5,548 nt of DNA. It comes from Clostridia bacterium (GTDB taxonomy: Bacteria; Bacillota; Clostridia; Oscillospirales; CAG-272). Positions 1 through 5,548 of this stretch are shown here, piece after piece (position 1 is the stretch's first letter; each line of letters begins with the position of its first letter). The DNA lies in the NCBI GenBank assembly GCA_017624795.1, contig JAGAMJ010000090.1:1-5548 (forward strand), read 5' to 3'. The notes beneath the pieces were generated by a model, which saw only the letters and a list, made by a program, of their open reading frames with translations, was not told the origin of the DNA and ran no database searches. A program made the translations under genes and the position numbers.

Positions 1-269
1 ATCGCGATCTCTGCCGATCGCATCAGATATTTATAGCCCATAACCATAGAATCAACAAAGCCAAATACGCCACGAATGATGGGCCAACGGCAACAGGCGG
101 GACGCTTTTTCTTTTGTATTTCCTCTTCCTCAAAAAAGATCTCGCCATTGGGGCGACGCACCGCCATAGCGCTTTTACTCGGTCCACGCATCATGATCCC
201 CTCCATCAGCGCCTGACCGCCGATCGAGGTTTTCCGAACAGGACAGCTTTTCTCTTTTTGCTTACTCAT
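1..269 (-). CDS. yqhQ: DUF1385 / YqhQ family membrane protein, N-terminal part (runs off the window)
   Basis: Eighty-nine codons are visible, from ATG at 269-267 to the window edge with the frame still open. After a short basic N-terminus (MSKQKEKSCPVRK) comes the family hallmark TSIGGQALMEGIMMRGP at residues 14-30, followed by SAMAVRRPNGEI. The stretch IIRGVFGFVDSMVMGYKYLM (64-83) and then RSAEIA also matches the start of DUF1385 proteins, which are roughly 300 residues long and have membrane segments further on. The start is well supported by an AAAAGGAG ribosome binding site five bases upstream. Family function is not established; database names such as 'putative metal-dependent enzyme' are tentative. 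In many Clostridia this gene lies next to prmC and prfA, so those are plausible beyond position 1, which is inference. It follows prs by 74 bp on the same strand and may be read through from it. The family call is firm; the role is unknown. Confidence 0.9.
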   Translation of the reverse strand, partial: MSKQKEKSCPVRKTSIGGQALMEGIMMRGPSKSAMAVRRPNGEIFFEEEEIQKKKRPACCRWPIIRGVFGFVDSMVMGYKYLMRSAEIA

Positions 270-274
270 TGGTT

Positions 275-282
275 CTCCTTTT
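275..282 (-). promoter_or_regulatory. Ribosome binding site of yqhQ
   Basis: The minus strand reads AAAAGGAG, then AACCA, then ATG. This near-consensus Shine-Dalgarno with five-base spacing fixes the start of the partial YqhQ gene at 269. Confidence 0.8.
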
Positions 283-295
283 CGCTATACAGTTA

Positions 296-326
296 GGACC
301 GCTCCCCCCGATCGGGCGAACGGTCC
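296..326 (-). other. GC-rich hairpin between prs and yqhQ
   Basis: A perfect 6-bp outer stem (296-301 GGACCG with 321-326 CGGTCC) encloses a second inverted repeat, CCCGATCGGG at 307-316, separated from it by an asymmetric internal loop. On the minus strand the structure starts 17 bases after the prs stop codon and ends 13 bases before the yqhQ Shine-Dalgarno. No U-run follows (the next bases are TAACTGTATAG), so it is not a standard intrinsic terminator. It could be an mRNA processing or stability element that separates expression of the two genes, or a weak pause site. The pairing is visible; the role is a guess. Confidence 0.4.
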
Positions 327-343
327 ACTGCTGTCATGATCGA

Positions 344-1498
344 TCACTTCTTCTCGCCCGGGAAATCGATCTTAATCTGACCGCCCTGCATTTTCTTGTG
401 CTTGTCAAGCAGGTTGTGGATCCTCTTAACGGGATCCAGCAGAGTGCTGATCGTTTCATCGTGATTGAGTGTGTCGATGATGTATGCCACGTACTTGCAC
501 ATATTGACCTCTACGTACCACTCTTTGGCGAGCAGCTCGGGGGTGCGATGCACGAAGTTTGTGGTGAAGATGCGGGTGAAGATACCCTCCTTATACGCCT
601 TATCAAACTTATCAAGCCCGTCGGTGAAAAGTCCGAAGGTCGCAAACGCAAAGATACGCTTTGCGCCCTTTTCTTTGAGTTGAAGGGCAACGTCAAGCAA
701 CGAGTCACCCGAAGCGATCATATCGTCAACGATGATCACGTCCTTACCCGTCAGATCTCTGCCCAGATACTCATGCGCCTCGATGGGGTTTCTGCCGTTG
801 ACGACCTTGGCATAATTGCGGCGCTTGTAGAACATACCGATATCAATGCCCATCACCGAGGAGAAATACATGCAACGTCCCATCGCGCCCTCATCGGGAG
901 AGATGATCATCAGATCGTCCTTGTCCACCGAGATATCGGGGAAACGGCGCAACAGCGCCTTGATCATCTGATATGTGGGGCGCACGTCGTCAAATCCGCA
1001 AAGCGGAATGGCGTTTTGCACACGGGGGTCGTGCGCGTCGAAGGTGATGATGTTCTTGACGCCCATCGCCTCCAACTCTTGCAGCATCAGCGCGCAGTCA
1101 AGCGATTCGCGGCTGGAACGCTTGTGCTGACGTCCCTCGTAAAGCATGGGCATAATGACAGACACACGGCGTGCCTTACCCGCAATCGCGGCGATTACAC
1201 GCTTGAGATCGGCAAAATGGTCATCGGGGCTCATCGGAACGGTCTGACCGTACATTTTGTACGTCACGCTGTAATTGAACGGATCACAATAAATATAGAC
1301 ATCGTGTCCGCGCAGGGACTGATGCAACGATGCCTTTGCCTCACCCGTACCAAAGCGGGGGCAGGTCACGTCCACCAAAAAGGTTTCCTCGCCGCCATGG
1401 CGTCGCCATTCTTTGAGATAGCTGTCAACCTGAAGCGTAAATTGCTCCGAGCCAGACATACCGATAACACTGAGATCTCCGTAAAGTGCGTCCTTCAT
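344..1498 (-). CDS. prs: Ribose-phosphate pyrophosphokinase, long clostridial form
   Basis: The 384-residue product should make PRPP from ribose 5-phosphate and ATP in the cytoplasm, supplying purine, pyrimidine, histidine, tryptophan and NAD synthesis. Two phosphoribosyltransferase-like halves can be traced. Residues 120-132 (YEGRQHKRSSRES) match the region around the family's YARQDRK-type segment. Residues 153-161 (FDAHDPRVQ) match the usual DLHxxQIQ metal and ATP region. SPDEGAMGR at 200-208 replaces SPDxGGVxRA, and KRR at 225-227 is the catalytic flexible-loop motif. DVIIVDDMIASGDS at 253-266 is the PRPP-binding loop. It is about 65 residues longer than the roughly 315-residue B. subtilis enzyme, with extra length near the N-terminus and a basic C-terminal tail (about 345-384). 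The ATG at 1498 has AAAGGAG six bases upstream and its own promoter. The superfamily call is very secure. That it is the main Prs of the cell is likely but unproven, because some relatives may carry a second, canonical copy. Confidence 0.92.
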   Translation of the reverse strand: MKDALYGDLSVIGMSGSEQFTLQVDSYLKEWRRHGGEETFLVDVTCPRFGTGEAKASLHQSLRGHDVYIYCDPFNYSVTYKMYGQTVPMSPDDHFADLKRVIAAIAGKARRVSVIMPMLYEGRQHKRSSRESLDCALMLQELEAMGVKNIITFDAHDPRVQNAIPLCGFDDVRPTYQMIKALLRRFPDISVDKDDLMIISPDEGAMGRCMYFSSVMGIDIGMFYKRRNYAKVVNGRNPIEAHEYLGRDLTGKDVIIVDDMIASGDSLLDVALQLKEKGAKRIFAFATFGLFTDGLDKFDKAYKEGIFTRIFTTNFVHRTPELLAKEWYVEVNMCKYVAYIIDTLNHDETISTLLDPVKRIHNLLDKHKKMQGGQIKIDFPGEKK

Positions 1499-1504
1499 GT
1501 TTTT

Positions 1505-1511
1505 CTCCTTT
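1505..1511 (-). promoter_or_regulatory. Ribosome binding site of prs
   Basis: The minus strand reads AAAGGAG, then AAAAAC, then ATG. This strong Shine-Dalgarno with six-base spacing supports the prs start at 1498. Confidence 0.8.
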
Positions 1512-1566
1512 GTGCGTTGGTAGTAATGATATTGAATGGGAAAGAGCTCCCTTTTATACGTAATTT

Positions 1567-1595
1567 ATTATAACATAATAAACACTTTTTGAAAA
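1567..1595 (-). promoter_or_regulatory. Probable sigma-A promoter of prs
   Basis: On the minus strand a perfect TATAAT (-10, at 1567-1572) lies 17 bases downstream of TTTTCA (-35, at 1590-1595, four of six bases matching TTGACA). The surroundings are strongly AT-rich. Transcription would begin near 1560 and give a leader of about 60 bases before the prs ATG. That leader shows no conserved purine, PRPP or T-box riboswitch core that I recognise. The -35 box lies in the loop and stem of the terminator-like hairpin at 1581-1600. The -10 and spacing are convincing; the -35 is moderate. Confidence 0.55.
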
Positions 1596-1606
1596 GTGCT
1601 TTTTCA
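1581..1606. terminator. Small AT-rich hairpin, possible bidirectional terminator after mutS2
   Basis: CACTTTT (1583-1589) and AAAAGTG (1592-1598) are inverted repeats separated by two bases, so about four bases would form the real loop. On the minus strand a G-U and an A-U pair extend the stem to 1581-1600. It is preceded by an A-run and followed by TATTATG, a broken T-tract. On the plus strand the same hairpin is followed by TTTTT, a cleaner terminator shape, though no plus-strand gene needs it. It most likely ends the era-recO-mutS2 transcript about 120 bases after the mutS2 stop. The stem is weak, so efficiency is doubtful. Confidence 0.45.
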
Positions 1607-1670
1607 GGAATTTTTCTTCTTTTGTCGAAATTCTGTTTTTTTCACAATTTTTTAACCAAATCCCTGCGCA

Positions 1671-1712
1671 TTTTGCGAGATTTGACGGTTTCAAGCGTCA
1701 TTCATCGCAAAA
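1671..1712 (-). other. Two-tier imperfect palindrome just after mutS2
   Basis: An 8-bp outer stem pairs TTTTGCGA (plus strand 1671-1678) with TCGCAAAA (1705-1712). A 5-bp inner stem pairs TGACG (1683-1687) with CGTCA (1696-1700). The two stems are separated by a symmetric 4-by-4 internal loop, and the inner loop is eight bases. The structure begins five bases after the mutS2 stop codon. It lacks a U-tract on either strand, so it is more likely an mRNA 3'-end stability or processing structure, or a protein-binding palindrome, than an intrinsic terminator. The base pairing is directly visible; the role is inferred. Confidence 0.4.
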
Positions 1713-1717
1713 GCAGA

Positions 1718-4105
1718 TCATTTAAGCTCCACGACCGTGACGCCGCCGTCCCCTTCGCCGTACTGACCGATACGGAAGGTAGCAATGCGGCGGTCTGCCT
1801 TCAAATATTTCCACAAAGCGACACGCAGCGCGCCCGTTCCCTTTCCGTGAATGAGCCGAACGGTATGAAAACCCGCAAGGATCGCCGTGTCAAGATATTT
1901 GTCCACCATAAACCACGCCTCGTCGCCCGTTTTGCCGCGCAGATCGATCTCGTCGCGAAAATCACGGGATACGGTGGCGCGAAAATCGCGCACCGACGTC
2001 TTTTTCTCGCCGCTTTTGACGGTGCTTTCCCCCTCAATGAGGCGCAAATTCGAAACTTTTGATTTGGTACGAATGATGCCCGCCTGCACCATAACGTTGC
2101 CACTGTGATCGGGGTCCGATACAAGCACGCCTTTTTTGTCGATATCCACAAGGTAGACCTCATCGCCCTTGCGGAGCGGACGCGGAAGCTGATAGGTGTC
2201 GTTTTTGCGTTCCTCAACGGGATTGAAGCGGCTTTCGTTTTCTCGCAAATGTGCGCGCACGGCGCGGCGCGTCGCGTCCAGATGCTCACCCAAGCGCTCG
2301 GATTCCCGTTCACGGCGCACCTGCTCCAATTGTCCAAACACAAACTCGCTGGAAGCGCGGGCGCTTTCCACCAAGGCGGTTGCCTTGCTTTGCGCGTCGT
2401 TCAAGAGCTTATCGGCTTGCTCCTTTGTGCGGTCGTTTATTTTTTTAGCGTCAGAAAGCTTTGCTTCATACTCAGCGCGCAGCTTCGCCGCCTCGGTGCG
2501 GTCGCGTTCCATGGCGATACGCGCCTCCTCCAGCTTTTCGATCACCGCTTCAAAGCGGCGGTTCTCCCCGCTGATCAGCGCCTTCGCATCCTCCACCACC
2601 CTTGACGGCAGCCCCAGCTTTTCGGAAATGGCAAAAGCGTTGGATTTGCCCGGTGTACCGATGACCAGCTTATAGGTGGGGCGCAAGGTCGCCACATCAA
2701 ATTCACAAGAGGCGTTCTGCACTCCCTCGGTTTCAAGCGCATACGCTTTCAGCTCCGCATAGTGCGTGGTCAGAGCCGACAGTGCGCCCGAGCGGCGCAC
2801 CTCACAAACGATGGCGACCGCAAGTGCCGCACCCTCTACGGGGTCGGTCCCCGCCCCCAGCTCGTCAAACAGGACAAGCGCCTTCGGCGAGAGATCATTC
2901 ACCATCGAAACGATATGCACCATGTGTGAGGAGAAGGTGGAAAGCGACTGCTCGATGCTCTGCTCGTCGCCAAGATCCACCAATATGCGATCAAACAGGC
3001 ACAGCTCCGAGCCGTCGTCCGCGGGAATGAAAAGTCCCGACTGTGCCATGAGCGAAAAGAGCCCCAGCGTCTTCAAGGTCACGGTCTTACCGCCCGTATT
3101 GGGGCCTGTGATGATGAGCGTATCCCACGCGCCGCCAAGCGACACGGTAATGGGTACAACACGGTCCTTATCGATCAGGGGGTGACGGGCGTTAAGCAAT
3201 TTCAAGCGGCGCTCGGTACAAATCGAGGGCGCCGTGGCATTCATGCTCTCCGCCAGCTTTCCGCAGCTGAATACGAAGGCAAGCTCGGTGATATTTTGAT
3301 AATTGAGCGCAAGAGCGCTTCCCTGTGCGGCGACCAAAGCCGACAGCTCGGCAAGCACTCGGTCGATCTCGTGCTGCTCCTTTGCTTCCAACATACGGAG
3401 CTCGTTGTTGGCGTCCACCACCGCCATCGGCTCCACAAAAATGGTGGCACCCGACGAGGAGGTATCGTGGATCAAGCCCTTGATCTCGTTTTTGCTTTCC
3501 ACACGCACGGGCACAACGTAACGCCCGTTTCGCATAGTCACGATATTTTCCTGCAACGCCTTGGAATAGGTACTGCTTGTGATATAATGCTGCAACGTTT
3601 CCTTGATCTTATTGTTGGTCTGACGGATCTTGCGACGGATATCGGAAAGCGCGGGGCTTGCCTCATCGGCAATCACGTCCTCGGCGATGATGGCGCGATA
3701 GATGCGATCCTCCAGCTTGCGGTCGGGTAAAAGGCGCTCAAAGATCTCGTCCAGCACGGTTTCAAAGCGGCGGTTGACACGAATATAATCAAGCAAGCCG
3801 CGCGCGGTGCGAAGAATGTTGCCCACGTCCAAAAGCTCTCTTGTGGAAAGCGTCGCGCCCTTGCCCGCGCGATCCAGCGTTTCGGAAATATCGGTCACCG
3901 AGCCAAAGGACGGCATACCCTTATCCGAAAGCAAGTGGCAGGCATCACCCGTGCGGGTAAGCCGCCACTTCACGGTATCCTCATCATCGTCGGGAAGCAA
4001 CGCCAAAGCAAGCTCCCGCGCCCCCGCGGTAGGCGCGCAGGCGGCAAGGAGCCCTCTGATTTCGTCAAACTCTAATTTCTTTTGTGTTTTGATATCGATC
4101 TTCAT
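1718..4105 (-). CDS. mutS2: MutS2 ATPase with C-terminal Smr domain
   Basis: This is a 795-residue full-length MutS2 (B. subtilis 785). The N-terminal core and clamp region (about 1-320) leads into the MutS-type ATPase. That has Walker A GPNTGGKT at 334-341, the LSTFSSHM signature at 388-395, Walker B LVLFDE at 410-415 followed by LGAGTDP, and THY at 447-449. A charged coiled-coil stretch (about 515-620) is followed by the small GDEVYLVDIDKKG beta region (about 647-659). The Smr domain (about 719-795) carries IDLRG (720-724) and HGKGTG (753-758). MutS2 is not a mismatch-repair protein. Family members suppress recombination through the Smr domain, and in B. subtilis MutS2 splits collided ribosomes. 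All key ATPase and Smr residues are present, so it should be active. I chose the ATG at 4105, with GAGGG just upstream, over an in-frame TTG at 4117 that has no Shine-Dalgarno. It lies 39 bp after recO and is probably co-transcribed with it. Confidence 0.96.
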   Translation of the reverse strand: MKIDIKTQKKLEFDEIRGLLAACAPTAGARELALALLPDDDEDTVKWRLTRTGDACHLLSDKGMPSFGSVTDISETLDRAGKGATLSTRELLDVGNILRTARGLLDYIRVNRRFETVLDEIFERLLPDRKLEDRIYRAIIAEDVIADEASPALSDIRRKIRQTNNKIKETLQHYITSSTYSKALQENIVTMRNGRYVVPVRVESKNEIKGLIHDTSSSGATIFVEPMAVVDANNELRMLEAKEQHEIDRVLAELSALVAAQGSALALNYQNITELAFVFSCGKLAESMNATAPSICTERRLKLLNARHPLIDKDRVVPITVSLGGAWDTLIITGPNTGGKTVTLKTLGLFSLMAQSGLFIPADDGSELCLFDRILVDLGDEQSIEQSLSTFSSHMVHIVSMVNDLSPKALVLFDELGAGTDPVEGAALAVAIVCEVRRSGALSALTTHYAELKAYALETEGVQNASCEFDVATLRPTYKLVIGTPGKSNAFAISEKLGLPSRVVEDAKALISGENRRFEAVIEKLEEARIAMERDRTEAAKLRAEYEAKLSDAKKINDRTKEQADKLLNDAQSKATALVESARASSEFVFGQLEQVRRERESERLGEHLDATRRAVRAHLRENESRFNPVEERKNDTYQLPRPLRKGDEVYLVDIDKKGVLVSDPDHSGNVMVQAGIIRTKSKVSNLRLIEGESTVKSGEKKTSVRDFRATVSRDFRDEIDLRGKTGDEAWFMVDKYLDTAILAGFHTVRLIHGKGTGALRVALWKYLKADRRIATFRIGQYGEGDGGVTVVELK

Positions 4106-4108
4106 GAT

Positions 4109-4113
4109 CCCTC
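4109..4113 (-). promoter_or_regulatory. Ribosome binding site deciding the mutS2 start
   Basis: The minus strand reads GAGGG, then ATC, then ATG. The spacing is short, but the site favours the ATG at 4105. The TTG at 4117, four codons upstream in frame, is preceded only by AT-rich sequence (GTAAATTTGC). Confidence 0.5.
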
Positions 4114-4144
4114 GCAAGCAAATTTACACGGTTTTTTGATACCG

Positions 4145-4960
4145 TTACTTCTTTTTCGTCATCGCTTCCAGCTTTTTCAGATTTTCCAAGCTTTGAAAGC
4201 CCCGTTCCAGATGGTGCAGCAGATAGCACTCGGCAGCACGGGAAAACTCCTCTTGCTCTCTTTGGTCGGTGATGCGGAAGGAAAACAGGCGCTTGGGCTC
4301 TGCCTCAGTTACGTAACGAAGCGCCGTGGCGCTGCCGTGAGAAAGGGGGCAAAGGACGGTGCGGCCGCCAAGCTCGTCCACCTCGGGTAAGGGGCACAGT
4401 GCCTCCTTTTTTTGAAGGCAGCCCGCACAAACAAAGGCGCCGTTCATCACGTCAAGATACCCGTTCCCCGACACGGTGCCGTGACAGTGACGGCAGACGT
4501 GCAGCTCGGGGGTGAAGCCGCCAATACAGGCAGCCCGCACCTCGAACGCGCCCTTAATCTGCCTGTTTTCACCTTTTCCCATATGTAGCATGTGGAGCGC
4601 GTTCAGGGTGAGTGGCAGGATCTCGCCTGCCGGCTGACGCTCGTCGGAAAGCTCCGCCGCCACCTCACAAAAATAAGCGGCAAGGAACAGCTTTTCCATA
4701 TCGTAACGGAAGCCGGGAAAGGTTTCGATCGCGTTGGCGCTTTTGATCCATTTGACGCCGCCCTTTTCGTAATATTCCACGTTGCTCCACGTAAAGGGCT
4801 CGCTCGCCGCCGCTTCGCGGCGACGCATGGAATGTGCGCCCTTTAAGATCGCATAAAAGCGTCCGTAATCAGCTGTGAGAACGGTCAAGAGCTTGTCGTT
4901 GTCGCCCCGATCAACGGCGCGCAGGATCAGCGAATCGGCACTGAAATGCTGCACGGTCAC
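4145..4960 (-). CDS. recO: DNA repair protein RecO
   Basis: The 271-residue product is close to the usual RecO length (about 240-275). RecO works with RecF and RecR to load RecA onto SSB-coated single-stranded DNA and can anneal strands. The N-terminal OB fold covers about residues 1-80, with ADSLILRAVDRGDNDKLLTVL near the start and KGGVKWIKSANAIETFPG at 66-83. The helical domain contains FEVRAACIGGFTPEL at 139-153. It leads into a four-cysteine zinc site, CRHC (156-159) and CAGC (178-181), as in many Gram-positive RecO proteins. A lysine-rich end (KKLEAMTKKK) closes the chain. The GTG start (4960-4958) overlaps the era stop as GTGA, which points to translational coupling. A second in-frame GTG two codons later is an alternative start, because GAGG sits only four bases before the first. 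The operon place after era is typical for Bacillota. Confidence 0.95.
   Translation of the reverse strand: MTVQHFSADSLILRAVDRGDNDKLLTVLTADYGRFYAILKGAHSMRRREAAASEPFTWSNVEYYEKGGVKWIKSANAIETFPGFRYDMEKLFLAAYFCEVAAELSDERQPAGEILPLTLNALHMLHMGKGENRQIKGAFEVRAACIGGFTPELHVCRHCHGTVSGNGYLDVMNGAFVCAGCLQKKEALCPLPEVDELGGRTVLCPLSHGSATALRYVTEAEPKRLFSFRITDQREQEEFSRAAECYLLHHLERGFQSLENLKKLEAMTKKK
4957..4960 (-). other. era-recO stop/start overlap (GTGA)
   Basis: On the minus strand the recO GTG (4960-4958) and the era TGA (4959-4957) share bases as GTGA. CGAGGAAAA immediately upstream is a Shine-Dalgarno inside the era 3' end. The arrangement indicates termination-reinitiation coupling of the two proteins. Confidence 0.8.
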
Positions 4961-5548
4961 TTTTCCTCGCGGTAACCGAAGTTACCGACCGCCGCGCGGC
5001 TATCCCGCCAATTTTCCTTGACCTTTACCCACAGATTAAGGTAAACCTTGGTACCAAACAGCTTTTCCAGATCCTCGCGCGCGTAGCTTCCCACCCGTTT
5101 GAGCTCGGCACCGTTCTTGCCGACGATGATGCCCTTGTGAGATGCTTTTTCGCAAAAGATCTCGGCACGGATACGGATCAGCGTATCCTCGTCCTTGAAC
5201 TCCTCGATCACCACAGCTACACCGTGGGGGATCTCTTTGTTGAGCGTGCGCAGCAGCTTTTCACGAATGATCTCCGCCGCCATCTGACGCTCGGGCTGAT
5301 CGGTGATCATCTCCTCCGGGAAGAAAAAGGGCGATTCGGAAAGCAGGTTTTCGCACTCGGAAAGCAGCGCGTCCACAAGCTTGCCGTTCTTGGCGCAGAT
5401 CGGCACTACGGCGGCAAAATCGTGCAGCGCGGCATAGGTTTTGATACATTCCGCGATCTCGGTCGCGTTATACAGATCGGTCTTGTTCAGCGCAAGCACC
5501 GCGGGAACCCCCGATTGCTTCAAATAGGTGATGACATTTTCCTCTACC
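4957..5548 (-). CDS. era: GTPase Era, C-terminal two-thirds (5' end outside the window)
   Basis: The 196 visible residues start inside the GTPase domain; the frame is open at the window edge, and about 100 N-terminal residues (G1-G3 motifs) are missing. The G4 motif NKTD is at visible residues 21-24, and the G5 region reads VPICAKNG, with Cys where Ser is usual. The linker FFFPEEMITDQPERQMAAEIIREKLL is characteristic of Era. The C-terminal KH domain has the RNA-binding loop GIIVGKNG at 139-146, then YLNLWVKVKENWRD and the FGYREEK end. Era binds the 3' end of 16S rRNA and assists 30S subunit maturation in the cytoplasm and at the membrane. The stop codon overlaps the recO start by four bases. 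The identity is secure from the linker and KH domain; the upstream start and promoter cannot be seen. Confidence 0.96.
   Translation of the reverse strand, partial: VEENVITYLKQSGVPAVLALNKTDLYNATEIAECIKTYAALHDFAAVVPICAKNGKLVDALLSECENLLSESPFFFPEEMITDQPERQMAAEIIREKLLRTLNKEIPHGVAVVIEEFKDEDTLIRIRAEIFCEKASHKGIIVGKNGAELKRVGSYAREDLEKLFGTKVYLNLWVKVKENWRDSRAAVGNFGYREEK

Noticed and set aside
114..296. A 60-codon plus-strand open frame at the left end
   Set aside because: It lies antisense to the well-supported YqhQ N-terminus, which carries a family hallmark motif and a strong ribosome binding site.
1499..1566. Possible purine, PRPP or other riboswitch in the prs leader
   Set aside because: The leader is only about 60 bases after the predicted start and shows no conserved aptamer core or terminator-antiterminator pair. 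Only a small GGGA/TCCC pairing is visible.
269..1573. A 434-codon open frame on the plus strand, antisense to the whole of prs
   Set aside because: It is the mirror of a clearly identified, conserved gene. Its translation has no recognisable domain, and it lacks a convincing ribosome binding site. Long antisense frames are common where the sense gene avoids certain codons.
3182..3730. Plus-strand open frames antisense to mutS2 (also 1589-2062, 2105-2605, 2196-2675 and 2766-3185)
   Set aside because: They overlap each other and the conserved MutS2 gene, show low-complexity Ser/Arg- or His-rich translations, and have no supporting start signals.
4128..4145. Short inverted repeat ACGGT/ACCGT in the recO-mutS2 gap, with a T-run in the loop
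   Set aside because: The stem is five base pairs with an 8-base loop, and on the minus strand the run is A rather than U and lies inside the loop. It is too weak to call a terminator and consistent with read-through into mutS2.
1..5548. Mobile element, CRISPR, defence or phage content
   Set aside because: All coding capacity is taken by five housekeeping-type genes. I saw no transposase, integrase, direct-repeat array, tRNA-associated site or composition break in the coding regions.

Overview
The window carries five protein-coding genes, all on the minus strand, so transcription runs from high to low coordinates. In that order they are era (5' part cut off by the window edge), recO, mutS2, a long-form ribose-phosphate pyrophosphokinase gene (prs type), and the first 89 codons of a DUF1385/YqhQ family gene that runs off position 1. 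I see no tRNA, rRNA, CRISPR array, insertion sequence, phage gene or recognisable transfer boundary.

The gene set and order suggest the Bacillota, most likely class Clostridia. The reasons are the era-recO pair with a 4-base stop/start overlap, a MutS2 with a C-terminal Smr domain, the roughly 380-residue Prs variant I associate with clostridial genomes, and a YqhQ family gene. Coding DNA looks moderately GC-rich, and the only clearly AT-rich stretch is the intergenic region at about 1500-1660. I cannot name a genus.

Layout: 5548-4957 Era, from the NKxD motif to the end with the KH domain. 4960-4145 RecO, with a GTG start overlapping the era stop. 4144-4106 is a short spacer. 4105-1718 MutS2. 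1717-1499 is the only sizeable gene-free stretch (219 bp). It holds a two-tier hairpin just after the mutS2 stop, a small AT-rich terminator-like hairpin, and a sigma-A type promoter for prs whose -35 box lies inside that hairpin. 1498-344 Prs. 343-270 is a spacer with a GC-rich hairpin. 269-1 is the YqhQ N-terminus.

Functionally, era-recO-mutS2 looks like one transcription unit joining ribosome assembly (Era), recombinational repair (RecO) and a protein tied to recombination control and, in Bacillus subtilis, to rescue of collided ribosomes (MutS2). prs, making PRPP for nucleotide and amino-acid synthesis, seems to start a second unit that may continue into yqhQ. This is an ordinary core-genome region and I found no convincing new system. 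The points worth a second look are small: the divergent Prs, the overlapping terminator and promoter, the hairpins, a changed G5 residue in Era, start-site choices and an excess of GATC sites.
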